Source: Batkoa obscura (lineage: Eukaryota; Entomophthoromycota; Entomophthoromycetes; Entomophthorales; Batkoaceae). From it: a DNA stretch of 34,363 nucleotides. The stretch is taken from positions 1-34,363 of the forward strand of contig JASVEC010000187.1 in assembly GCA_030770535.1 (NCBI GenBank), in the 5' to 3' direction. A model generated the notes under the pieces. It was not told the DNA's origin. It worked only from the letters and a program-made list of their open reading frames with translations, and did no database searches. Positions 11,045 to 21,329 of this stretch are shown in pieces; within the stretch, counting starts at the first letter, position 1; each line of letters opens with the position of its first letter. Made by a program: the position numbers and the translations under genes.

Positions 11045-11872
11045 ATGACTTTGAACTACGATATAGACGATCACTTGTTAGAAACTAGTTTAGCTTCCTC
11101 GGATATCATCTATATTGCTGATGACAGCATTAACTATTCCACTAACCCTAAAATTCAACCCATCACTAACATCAATGACATATTATATCAAGAAAGTCCT
11201 GTTTCGACAATTTATTTAGCTCAATCACAATTACCTTATATTTATCCTATTTTATATAAATTAAACTCTACTTTAAATCAAAAAAAAGATATTTCAATTC
11301 ATATTAAAGTAATTATTAAAAATGTTTATGATGAAGAAATTGAGAATTTAATTAATATAAATCTAAATCAATTAAATTGGTTCACTACTAAAAGTGTTGA
11401 GGAATTCCTTAAAATTGAAGAGTATATCAATCAATTGAAGAATCAAATTACGGTACATTTGGTGGATGAAAAGGTGTTTTCTAGAGAGGAAGTTAAGATT
11501 AATGGAAATCAAAATGGATATGTAAATGGCACTGGTGAGAATTTTAAGTTTTTTAAATTTGATAAAAAGGAAGGAAGTGATATATTAACAATTCAATATA
11601 ATTTTGATTATGAGAATGAAGATAGTAGCAAGGATAAGAGTGTAATAAGTATTATACATATTAATAAGAAAGAAATAGAAGAATATTATCAATTAATTAA
11701 GAATATTAATGAATTAAAGATAATTGAAATCATATTAAATAATAATCAACAAATTAATACTGAATTTAATCAATTATATCATTTTATTTTACAAATACTT
11801 TATTTCAGTGAAGATAATATTATTAATGTAGATATTCAATTTAAGTATTCAAATAAGCAATTAGTTACTGGA

Positions 11873-11922
<50 letters not shown>

Positions 11923-14900
11923 ATTACCTCATTTGAAGAGTTTAAAATATATATTTAAACAACGATTATTTTTAGGAAACGAATTAAATTTAAATAATAA
12001 AGAGAGTATTGATTATGGATATAGTAAAATATTAAATCATATTAATTATCGTAATGAACAAAAAGAAAAAATACAATTATGGTTAAACAATATTGATTTA
12101 TCTCAATTTAAACAATTTAAAGATTTAATTTTTAATTTTTTATTAAATTTTAATAACAACAATAATAATGAAGATGATTTACTATTGTTAAATTATATAC
12201 AACAAAATAAAGATATATTGAAACAAAATATATCTAATATTGATCAATTATTTAATGAAGATTGGATATTACATCGTTCTTATTGGTTAATATTATTTGA
12301 TACATTAAACAACGATTTATTTAACAATGGTTATCAACGAGTATTAATGAATGAAAATATTAATATTAATTTGATTATAATTAATAACAATTTAAATCAA
12401 AAAGATTTAGGGTTGTATGCTATGAATTATAATACAAGCTATGTAGCATCTACTGCTATTTATCAATCTTATCAACAAACAATACGATCTATTATTGAAG
12501 CTAATTTATTTAATGGACCTTCTATTTTATTAGGATACTTACCTATTGATAATTTATTACAATTAAATCATATCAAATTAATTCAACAAAGTAAAAGAGT
12601 TGTTGATTCAGGAGATTGGCCTTTATATCGATATAATCCTAATAATAGTAATATGGAATTAGATTCAAAAGTAATTAAACAAAATTTACAACAGTTTATT
12701 GATAAACAACAATTATTTAGTTTATTAACTAAACAAAACAATACTAATATCAATAACAATAATAATAATCAAGTAGATAATTTAATTAATTCACAGCAAA
12801 AAAAAGAAAAATTTATACAAAATTCATTTAATAGCTTACTAAATAATTTAACAAATAATGATGAGCCCCCAATTACTATATTATACGGCTCGGATGGTGG
12901 TAATGCCGAAAAAGTAGCTAAAAAGTTAAGTCAAAGTATAAAACAACGCAATAAAAACGTACAATTATTTAAAGGCAATGATTATGATATACAACAATTA
13001 AATAAAGAACATTTAATGTTATTTATTATATCAACTGCAGGACAAGGGGAAGCCCCATTAAATATTAAACATTTTATTAAATCAATTAATCAAAAAGATA
13101 TTGATTTATCTCATTTAAAAATAGGAATCTTTGGTTTAGGTGATTCTCATTATTGGCCTAATGATAAAGATTTAATTTATTTTAATAAACCTAGTAAAGA
13201 TTTAAATTTAAGACTACAGCAATTAAATGCAACGTCTATAATAGAATTAGGATTAGGGGATGATCAAGATCCAGAAGGTTATCAAACTCAATATAAATTA
13301 TGGGAACATCAATTATTTATAAAATTAAATATTGATGATATTAAAGTTGATGATGAAGTAATTATTACAGATGACTTACATAAAATTAATTCTAACTATT
13401 TACGTGGTACTATATTACAAGGTTTAAATGATTCAAGTACAGGAGCATTAAGTGAAGGAGATACTAAATTAACTAAATTTCATGGTATTTATCAACAAGA
13501 TGATCGAGATTTAAGAGAAATAAGATTAAGTAATAATTTAGAACCTGCTTTTTCATTTATGGTAAGAGTAAGGGTACCAGGTGGTATTGCTACTGCAGAA
13601 CAATATTTGCAAATGGATGATATATCAACTAAATTAACTAATGGCAGTATTAAAATAACCACAAGACAAGCTTTCCAATTTCATGGAGTTATTAAAAAGA
13701 ATTTAAAACCAACAATACAAAATATAAACAAATGTTTAATGGATACATTGGCTGCTTGTGGTGATGTCAATCGTAATGTTATGTTAACTGTTAATCCACA
13801 AGCTAATCATGCCTATGAAACTATATTTAAATTTTCAAAGGATTTGTCCGAATATTTATCTCCAAAAACATCTGCTTATCATGAAATCTGGTTACAAGAT
13901 AAATTAGTAGCAGGTGGGGATGTGTTAGTAGATTATGAACCTTTATATGGCCCAACTTATTTACCACGTAAATTCAAAATAGCTATAGCAATACCACCAA
14001 ATAACGATGTAGATGTATTTGCTCATTGTTTAGGCTTTATTGCTATTATTAAAAATAACCAGTTAATTGGTTTCAATGTTACTGTTGGTGGGGGTATGGG
14101 TATGACTCATAATAATACAGCTACCTTCCCTAGATTAGCAGATCATTTAGGCTTTTGTACTTTAGAACAAGCATGTGAAGTAGCTGAAAAGGTATTATTA
14201 GTACAAAGGGACTTTGGAGATAGAACTAATCGTAAACATGCACGATTAAAGTATACTATTGAAGATAGAGGGATCAACTGGTTCCGTAATGAGGTTGAAG
14301 ATAGATTAGGTTATAAATTACAAACTATTAAAGAATACTCCTTTAAATCTAATGGGGATCGTTATGGTTGGTATCAAAATGAAGGTAGTTTAAATTATGA
14401 ATGTGGTTTGTTTATGCAAAATGGACGAATTAAAGATGAATCTGGCTATACATGGAAAACTGGATTACGTGAAGTTTGTTTATTAATGAAACAATATAAT
14501 TTTGGTCGATTAATATTAACTCCAAATCAAAACTTAGTATTATCTAATATTCCACCCAAATATCAGAAACAAATTGAATCTATATTAACTGAAAACAATT
14601 TATATCAAACTCCTAATTTTACTAAATTAAGATTAAACTCTATGGCTTGTGTAGCATTACCTACATGCTCTTTAGCTATGGCTGAAAGTGAACGTTATTT
14701 ACCAAGTTTAATAGATAAACTTGATAACTTAATTCATGATAATGGATTATCACTACAAGATATAAGTATTCGAATGACAGGATGTCCAAATGGATGTGCA
14801 AGACCATATGTAGCTGAAATTGCCTTGGTAGGTAAAGCAGCCAATATTTATAATTTATACTTAGGTGGTGGATATCGTGGGGATCGATTAAATAAATTAT

Positions 14901-15061
14901 TTAAAGAAAATGTTGATGAAAAAGAAATCATTGATATATTAAGTAGATTGTTTAAAAGGTATGCTTTAGAAAGATTAGTGGAGGAAAGATTTGGAGATTT
15001 TGTTATTAGAACAAATATCATTAAGGAAACTACATCCGGGAATAATTTTCATGTTTTATAA
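11045..15061 (+). CDS. MET5: Sulfite reductase [NADPH], hemoprotein (beta) subunit
   Basis: Encodes 1338 residues, somewhat shorter than the yeast homologue (about 1440). It reduces sulfite to sulfide in cytosolic sulfate assimilation, with electrons from the flavoprotein alpha subunit (not in this window). Domains in order: a divergent N-terminus with a 16-Asn run (277-292); a pyruvate:ferredoxin-oxidoreductase-like part ending SGDWPLYRYNP (about 540); flavodoxin-like domain from about 608 (YGSDGGNAEK, STAGQGEAP 663-671, GLGDSHYW 697-704); then the siroheme/4Fe-4S hemoprotein. Likely active-site basics are RVRVPGG (841-847), NRNV (R910) and RKFK (975-978). Cluster cysteines are C1202, C1208, C1247 and C1251; their spacing equals that of the E. 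coli enzyme (434, 440, 479, 483). No intron. The stop codon overlaps an AATAAA signal (15061-15066). It lies inside the large inverted repeat. The gene symbol follows the yeast name (also ECM17). Confidence 0.96.
11873..11920 (+). repeat. In-frame (AAT)16 repeat in sulfite reductase
   Basis: Sixteen perfect AAT codons encode 16 asparagines (residues 277-292) in the poorly conserved N-terminal region. It is pure at the DNA level, so probably length-variable, and sits well before the catalytic domains. Confidence 0.95.
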
Positions 15062-15305
15062 ATAAAAGATTATTATATATTATGTTTGTTTATTACCTGT
15101 TTTTAATGTCATGAAGAATTTCAATTTTTATTGACTTCAATTTGAACTATCATGTAATCAGTAAAGAATATTTAATATTTCAGTATTAAATTATTTAAAA
15201 AAAAGTGATTCCATATTATTTGTAATTACCTTAACATCAATGATTGAAGTAACAAAAAATCATAAATAAATACTGAAATTTTAATTAAATATATAAAAAA
15301 CTATA

Positions 15306-15410
15306 TATGGGGATGTTTTTTTTGGCTTCATTATTTTTTCTATCTTTTAAGCGCTGTTTGGGTAGAAAAATTGTTAGCAAAATTCTCAAATACAAAAATA
15401 CATCCCCATA
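15306..15410 (+). mobile_element. 105-bp-family MITE, copy 9, at arm B inner edge
   Basis: Full-length, TATGGGGATG to CATCCCCATA. Its last bases (TATA) overlap the inner boundary of repeat arm B at 15408, so repeat edge and element edge coincide. It lies 245 bp after the sulfite reductase stop. Internal variants group it with the copy at 4616. Confidence 0.93.
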
Positions 15411-15490
15411 TAAAGACCAAGATTTTAGTTAAAGTTATAAAAGAAATTGTAATTAAATTTTATTTTGATATAAAAAACTAATCCCAAACT

Positions 15491-15859
15491 TCAATTCTTT
15501 TTGCAGTTGAACTCAATAAATCCGCTATTTCTCCAACCTTCCTGCCATGCGAAATAACCAAGGCTACATTTTGAGTCACTGTTCTTAAATTCCTGTAAAG
15601 TATGACTCAAGTTTCTTGCTCTACAATTGGAAGTTCTATAAACACATTCACAAGAAGTATTTCTATTAGTAACACGATGTTGATAAACAGGTCTACAATT
15701 GGTTTGTAAGGTAGAAGAGATTCTAGCTAAACATTCATTTTTGAGATCTGAAGTTTGAACATCTATTTTTTGAACACAAGTATTACCTGAATATTGTGTC
15801 TGGGATGAGATAGAGTTGAAGAGATAGAAGCAAACAGCGAGTACTTGGGAGGTTTTCAT
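15491..15859 (-). CDS. Small secreted cysteine-rich protein, copy B
   Basis: Protein identical to the one at 4075-4443: 122 residues, signal peptide 1-20, eight cysteines in the mature part. It is transcribed toward the intact sulfite reductase gene (tail to tail, 429 bp between stops) and away from the relic at 16720. The promoter and about 1 kb upstream are also identical to copy A, so the two genes should be equally expressed unless distant elements differ. Being on the same strand as the diverged copy at 19646-20014, and similarly placed relative to a sulfite reductase relic, this may be the ancestral position and copy A the derived one; that is inference. Confidence 0.85.
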   Translation of the reverse strand: MKTSQVLAVCFYLFNSISSQTQYSGNTCVQKIDVQTSDLKNECLARISSTLQTNCRPVYQHRVTNRNTSCECVYRTSNCRARNLSHTLQEFKNSDSKCSLGYFAWQEGWRNSGFIEFNCKKN

Positions 15860-15965
15860 TTTATATTATCAAGATGTTTTATATTCTAAACTAATGGTTT
15901 TGGAAATACAATATGTAGTATTTGTTCTAAGAGTTGGTATGATATATTAAAGAGTTTAATCGATG

Positions 15966-15975
15966 CTTTATATAC
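15966..15975 (-). promoter_or_regulatory. TATA box of secreted gene B
   Basis: Mirror image of the GTATATAAAG at 3959-3968, about 107-116 bp before the ATG at 15859. Confidence 0.55.
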
Positions 15976-16719
15976 TTTTTGTATTTAATAATTTAATAAA
16001 TAATTTGATTGAATAATTCATAATTTAATATTATTTAGTTAAAGAATATTAAATAAAGGACTTGAGTCTGGCCATGACATAGTTTTTATTATTTTAAGTC
16101 TGAAGTTTTATTAAGATATATACTTTATCTAGCGTCATTGCTAAAGATGCCAATACTTTAGTTAGGGTTCTTTTACGAGAACAATTATGCATCAATATAA
16201 AGGATACTATGACTAAATTATCTAATTAAAGTTCGGGATCTTAATGTAGTTAAGAGTAGTTTTATTATCTAACCTTTTAAAACTCATTTTGCATTAATAA
16301 TCTTTTTTAGTTTACAACTTCTATCTTGTTTTTGATTAATAATGGTAGAGTATTTGATTAATTTTTTAATTCCGATATTAATTTAGACAGAATAATAACA
16401 ACAATAGTAATAAAATTAAAATAAATTAAATCAATGTTTTAGTTAACGCTATTTGCCAAGTAAGCTTGATTTCCATATTAAACTTTTAGCAAAGAAATGC
16501 TATATTTCAATCTAATTGCCCATTCTATTTATTTTTCTCATTTTTTTATGCACCCAAAAATATAACTATAAATAATGACTATGACATAAGAAAGTTCAAA
16601 TGTCAAAGAAAAAATATTATTACATTATGAAATGACTTATTCCATCTTAAATTTTCCTTTATATTATTTTTTAACTATTATAATAATCAGTTTACATAAA
16701 TTAAACTATAACCACAAAA

Positions 16720-17253
16720 GTTGGTACGACTTTAGAAACGCAATTCATCTTAAATATACCAAAATAAAGTCTACTGTTGAAAATTATATCAATTGGCTTC
16801 ATAATCAAGTAAAAAAAGAATTAATATACAAGTTACAGGGGTATGAAGAATATTAATTGAAATTAAACAATAGGAAGCGAACATGCTTGTTAAATTCAAT
16901 AGTCAAGCTATGTACTTTAGGTTATGATAATGGCTTATCTCAACAAGATATTATCATCTAAAGGACCAGTTATCTTTACGGTTGTATAATATTTTATGTA
17001 ATTAAGGTTGATTTAGTAGATAAAGTGTTAAATACAAATAACTCATATTTAAGTGGGGATTGTTACAGAGATAAATTAAATATATCGGCTAAAAAATAAC
17101 TAAAAAAGCAACCGTTGAAATACTTGTGTAGTCGATTAAAAGATGTGCTAAAAAGATAACTTGTTAAAAAGTCAAAAAAATTAGTTATTAAAACTAGGGT
17201 TAAAAAGTAACTAAAAAGCCCTTTGCAAAAAAAGATTTTACATTATATTGATA
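16720..17253 (+). pseudogene. Sulfite reductase relic B (C-terminal part)
   Basis: Inside the arm, 16632-16856 encodes the same INWLHNQVKKELIYKLQ segment as relic A. Outside the arm the match continues: GGAAGCGAAC aligns with TGAAAGTGAAC (14683), TTATGATAATGGCTTATC with TCATGATAATGGATTATC, AGTGGGGATTGTTACAGAGA with AGGTGGTGGATATCGTGGGG, and GTTATTAAAAC with GTTATTAGAAC near the end. As in relic A, about 335 bp including the first two cluster cysteines are missing at the same point, so both relics descend from one already deleted copy, or the deletion was copied between them. Many stops (for example TAACTAAAAAAGC). Weaker similarity may extend back to about 16490. Confidence 0.75.
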
Positions 17254-17390
17254 ATCTTCATTATTATTTTAAATGAATGGAATTTTATTTACTTTGGTCT
17301 TAAATGAAGTAAAAAGTATAGAAAGAGTTAAAATAGATCTATTTAGTACTATTTTTTTGCTAAAACAATACATAAATATAATATTTAGTA

Positions 17391-17495
17391 TATGGGAGTG
17401 TTTTTTTTGACTTCATTATTTCTTCCATTTTTTAAGCACTATTTAAGCGGAAAATTTGTTAGCAAAATTCTTAAATACAAAAATACATCCCCATA
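17391..17495 (+). mobile_element. 105-bp-family MITE, copy 10
   Basis: Full-length, TATGGGAGTG to CATCCCCATA. It accounts for the start of the apparent open frame at 17392. Confidence 0.92.
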
Positions 17496-17539
17496 TTCAG
17501 AACTGATAAACATTAATCAAAGCACTTTTTATAGCTTAA

Positions 17540-17642
17540 TTAGGGGATGTGTTTTTGTGTTTAAGAATTTTCCTAACAATTTTTCTACTCAAATGATACT
17601 TAAAAGGGGAAAAGTAATGAAGCCAAAAAAAGGTCCTCATTA
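17540..17642 (-). mobile_element. 105-bp-family MITE, copy 11
   Basis: Reverse orientation, 45 bp after copy 10, giving a head-to-head pair. Diverged at the right end (GTCCTCATTA) and without the central AGCGCT. Confidence 0.85.
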
Positions 17643-17889
17643 TAATAATTACAACATAATTAAAAGGACAATTTTTTTAAACCATATTTAAATATTAAAA
17701 GAAACACTTTTATATATTATGTTGTTATTTTAAAACATAGCTATTAAACTTAATAAGTAACAAGTATCTTTATAATAAATAGTAACTATTAGCATATATA
17801 TTGTTAATCAAGTTTTTTTTAAATAAAAAAAGGTAAAATAATGTTAACTAAGTATAGCTTTTAGTTATGATTATTAACTTTTTAATTGT

Positions 17890-18285
17890 GAAATCTGGTA
17901 CTCAGGGTTTGGAGTCAAGGACAGCTATTGCTGGGTTGACTACACTGTAAGTCGAAAGGTCTTAGTTTATGTGACTAAGATAGACTTGGGTTATGAGGAA
18001 TAGCACGTAATAGGTTACAAGCTATATAAGACAAATAGAATAGACAATACTAATGTAAGATCTATGTAAAATACTATTAAGAAAACTTAGTGGCTTTATT
18101 AAATGTTCGAGATATCAAGGAATAATTCATCTAAAAAGCCTCGAACTATTATACTCTGTAAACTCTTTTATACTCTGAAAAGTATAAGTATCAAAATGAG
18201 AAGATAATATTCTTTTGGGTGGAACTAGAAATTCTCATAACAAATCAAAATAATTAACCATGGGACTGACAAGGCGATATTTCAC
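17890..18285 (+). repeat. GTGAAAT-ended repeat, copy 2
   Basis: Uninterrupted 396-bp copy starting GTGAAATCTGGTACTCAG and ending GGCGATATTTCAC, giving 7-bp inverted ends. It matches copies at 7682-8417, 32033-33021 and 32215-32676. About 70 bp near the right end present in the 32215 copy is absent here. No coding capacity, so probably a non-autonomous DNA element. Confidence 0.8.
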
Positions 18286-18643
18286 ATAGTTATACTTATT
18301 AGCTTTTCAATTAAATTAATATTAATATTTAGCTTATGCTTAGCTATATACTTTTAAAAAACAACTAATAATAGGACTATTTAATTAGCTTGTTATTAAA
18401 TAAAAAACTCATATTTGTATTAATAATAACTATTTTCTAGTTCAAATAGTATAAAGTTTAGCTTATAAAAAAACAAAAATTTTCAACTTTTTCTTGTAAT
18501 TGATATTTAATTTGAATATTTTTAAGCTTTATATTTAATTGACTTATTTAATTTATGTGTTTTAAATAAATATTATTTAAAATTACAAAAAACTATCTAG
18601 TCAAACTCACTTTGTTTTATTTATAGCTAATCTGAAATAACAC

Positions 18644-18748
18644 TATGGGGATGTATTTTTGTATTTAAGGATTTTCCCAACAATTTTTCCACTCAAATAG
18701 CACTTAAAAGATGGAAAAGATAATGAAGTAAAGAAAAACATCACCCTA
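18644..18748 (-). mobile_element. 105-bp-family MITE, copy 12
   Basis: Full-length, reverse orientation, TATGGGGATG to ATCACCCTA. Confidence 0.92.
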
Positions 18749-18796
18749 TGTTAAACTTAAAGGAAAATTATATTAAAACATAATAATAAAATAGGA

Positions 18797-18860
18797 TATG
18801 AGAGTGTTTTTTTTGACTTCGCTTTTCCATTTTTTAAGCGCTATTTGAGCAGAAAAATTC
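18797..18860 (+). mobile_element. 105-bp-family MITE, left-half fragment
   Basis: TATGAGAGTG through AAGCGCTATTTGAGC and AGAAAAATTC, then unrelated sequence; the right third is missing. Confidence 0.8.
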
Positions 18861-19645
18861 AATAAGGTTATTAGATATTTTAATAAGATAAAATAGATAG
18901 AAAGCTTAATTTTATTAGTAAAGTTAAGCAAATTACTTGTAAAAAATATTAATAATCAAACATTAACATATTATCTTAAAAATAAGAGTATAGTATCCTT
19001 AAACTATATTATTATATATTTTAAAATTAATTTTTAATTATATTAGCTTTCAATAAATTATTTTTAATATTAAACAAATACTATAAATTTTGTCTAAAGC
19101 TTCTAACTTTCGTGTAACAAATTTAACATAATATAGACAAAAAGATAGAACTAAGGTTGAGTTGTAGAAGAAATTTTTTATAAAAATAGGTATTGGTTGA
19201 AAGAATAACATTTAGAAATCCAAAAGTGAGTCTTATGATGTTTAATTGAAAAAAACACCAATAGTTAAGGTGGAGTAGTAAAAAGAGAGCCTTTAAAGAT
19301 CATAAAAACAGATAGGATGATGCGGAATAAGTGAGCTAAAAATGAGACAGTAATTTTAATAGGTAAAAATGATAATCTCGCTTTTTTTCTGGTGGATAAC
19401 AAAAGATATTTTTGTAAAGGTCATTGCTTGGAAGCTGGAGATAATGAGAAGGAGATAAAGGTTTAAAGGTTTAAAAGCCCTTTTAGTGTGATGCTGTGAT
19501 AGTAGTAAAATTGGGACAATAGCGTAGAGAAATATGAGCCAAAGGTTATGGAAAGGAGTCTGAAAGAGGAGGAAGAAAATTTATGTCATTTATCATTGGA
19601 AAATACTAAGATGGAGAAAATTACTTAAAAGACTAATATTAAAAT
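18861..19645. other. Gene-free stretch with purine-rich block
   Basis: 18861-19136 is plain AT-rich sequence. From about 19137 to 19630 the plus strand becomes rich in G and A (for example GGAAAGGAGTCTGAAAGAGG) with a higher G content than its surroundings and stops in every frame. This could be a decayed gene or an unrecognised repeat; I cannot assign it. Confidence 0.35.
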
Positions 19646-20014
19646 TTAGTTCTTTTTACAGTAAAATTCAATAAATCCACTATTTTTCCAACCTTCCTGC
19701 CATGCGAAATAACCAAGACTACATTTTGAGTCACTGTTCTTAAATTCAGCTAAAGTATGGCTAAGGTTTCTTGCTTTACAGTTGGAAGTTCTGTAACTGC
19801 ATTCACAGGATACATTTTTATTAGATACTTTATGGCAATAAGTTGATTTACATTGTGTTTGCAAAGTTGATGAAATATATGATAAACATTCATCTCGGAG
19901 GTCTGAAGTTTGAACATCAACTTTTTCAACGCAAGTGTTTCCAGAATATTGTGTCTGTGATGAAATAGAGTTCAAGAGATAGCAGCAAAGACCGATTAGT
20001 TGGATGATTTTCAT
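19646..20014 (-). CDS. Small secreted cysteine-rich protein, diverged copy C
   Basis: 122 residues, the same length as copies A and B, with about 77% identity. A signal peptide (1-20) is followed by the same eight cysteines plus a ninth at position 60 (Tyr-Cys-His in place of Tyr-Gln-His), so an unpaired or re-paired cysteine is expected. Differences crowd in the first 80 residues (25 of 28); the last 42 residues differ at only three positions, and 61 bp of DNA there differ at one site, hinting at gene conversion or strong constraint. Homology with the other copies extends upstream to about 20450. The intact frame and constrained cysteines imply it is functional. Family not recognised. Confidence 0.83.
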   Translation of the reverse strand: MKIIQLIGLCCYLLNSISSQTQYSGNTCVEKVDVQTSDLRDECLSYISSTLQTQCKSTYCHKVSNKNVSCECSYRTSNCKARNLSHTLAEFKNSDSKCSLGYFAWQEGWKNSGFIEFYCKKN

Positions 20015-20450
20015 TTTGTATATTTTAATATTATTTACCGCTTTTAATTAACAGATTAAGAAATATAATGTTTAGTACTTATTCTAAGAGCTGGTATAAT
20101 ATTTTTGGTAGTTTAGTTGACGATTTATATACTTGCTTATTTGTCTATTTAGTTCAGGTTTGCTATGGAATATAAACAAAGAATTTGAACCTGGGTGTGA
20201 TATAATGTTTATTATACAAGGCTTGGACTTTTATTAGGATAAGTACGTCATTTAATATTAAAGCTATATATATCTATAGTATTGAGATTAAATATTGCTA
20301 TAATCCTCTGCAAAATAATCATACATAAGTATAAACGATGTTATTTATAAATAATCTGATTGAAATTTAGGTCCAGGACCTTATGATACCGGGGAATCAG
20401 TTTTATGATATAATCCTTCAAAATTTTATTTGGATTAATAATACAATATT
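20015..20450 (-). promoter_or_regulatory. Conserved upstream region of secreted gene C
   Basis: The TATA box (TATATAAA, near 20124-20133 on the minus strand) and the following leader match those of copies A and B. Weaker homology continues to TAAGGTCCTGGACC (about 20380), which corresponds to TAAGATCCCGAAC at about 3691 in arm A. The whole upstream module was therefore duplicated with the gene. Confidence 0.5.
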
Positions 20451-21329
20451 TTTATTTATAATTTCCACAGATTTTATTATTATTAGCATAACGCACTAAT
20501 AGCTCATTAAATCTGGTGTTGAAATAAGTCAAATATAATAATAATAATATAAAATGAATAAAAATTGAAAAATTTACCTCAAAAGCAAAATTTATGCTAT
20601 TTATTACAGCTTCAACTTTGAAATTTTTTAGGAAAGAGCACTGTTTAAAAAAATTGCACACGTTATCTTTATTTTCATTTAATTATGCAATCAGATAAAT
20701 GGTCCCATAAATATCGGCTGGGTACAAGAGTTTCTAACTCAAATCCTAAAAGAAAGATGTATTTAAAGACTCGATGTAAAGCTGTGGCTTCTAACAAGGT
20801 AAAAAATACTATAAATATCTGCGATAAAAGAGATGGATTTACTCCTTGAGTAAAGCTATTATTAGTAATAAAAAAGCATTTGATTTTTGAACTTGAAATC
20901 TACTACATGAGAGTATCCTTGTACTTTCGAATTTTTCTCCACTACTTAAATGGCATGAAATATAAGCAAATCATTAACCAAAACCTTAAAAGATGGTCAT
21001 CTTTATAGAATACAACGCTTATATAAAAATACAGGTTTATCCTCAGTCTTTTACCGAAAGACTAGAGATGTAATAAGATAAAGCTGTATAAAATATACTA
21101 ACTTAATCCAAAATGTAAAAACAAAAACTCTAAACTTCATAAAGCTTCTAAGTCTCACTTAACTTGGATCCTAACTTATTAAAACGTATAATACTGCATC
21201 TTTCTAACATTTGTTTATTATAATGGATATAGTGAAAAACAAAATTCATTGAATCAAAAATATTTGTTAAATTGGTTAAAAGCTTTAGTTTAAATATTTT
21301 ATACTAAATTAAGAGAATTATAAACTTTA
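20451..21329. other. Unassigned stretch, possible relic
   Basis: A basic 54-codon open frame (20685-20849, starting MQSDKWSHKY) has fewer A/T than the surroundings and may be once-coding. A strongly decayed MITE-like segment may lie at 20907-20960 (reverse; CTCCACTACTTAAATGGC). By analogy with arms A and B, a sulfite reductase relic might be expected here on the plus strand, but similarity is too weak to claim. Confidence 0.25.

Larger units (their letters stand above)
15408..16873 (-). repeat. Inverted repeat arm B (1466 bp)
   Basis: Reverse complement of 3061-4526 (position x pairs with 19934 minus x). The stretches compared by eye are identical. Outside the outer edge (16874 onward) the sequence remains homologous to the other flank only distantly, through shared descent from sulfite reductase. 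The inner edge abuts a MITE. The arms enclose 10,881 bp containing the intact sulfite reductase gene. Confidence 0.93.

Noticed and set aside
3061-16873. The whole 13.8-kb inverted-repeat unit as one giant transposon
   Set aside because: No transposase or other mobility gene lies inside, no target duplication flanks the arms, and homology continues past the outer edges as sulfite reductase relic.
20907-20960. Possible extra reverse MITE copy
   Set aside because: Only the CTCCACT and AAATGGC portions match and both ends are lost, so it was not counted.
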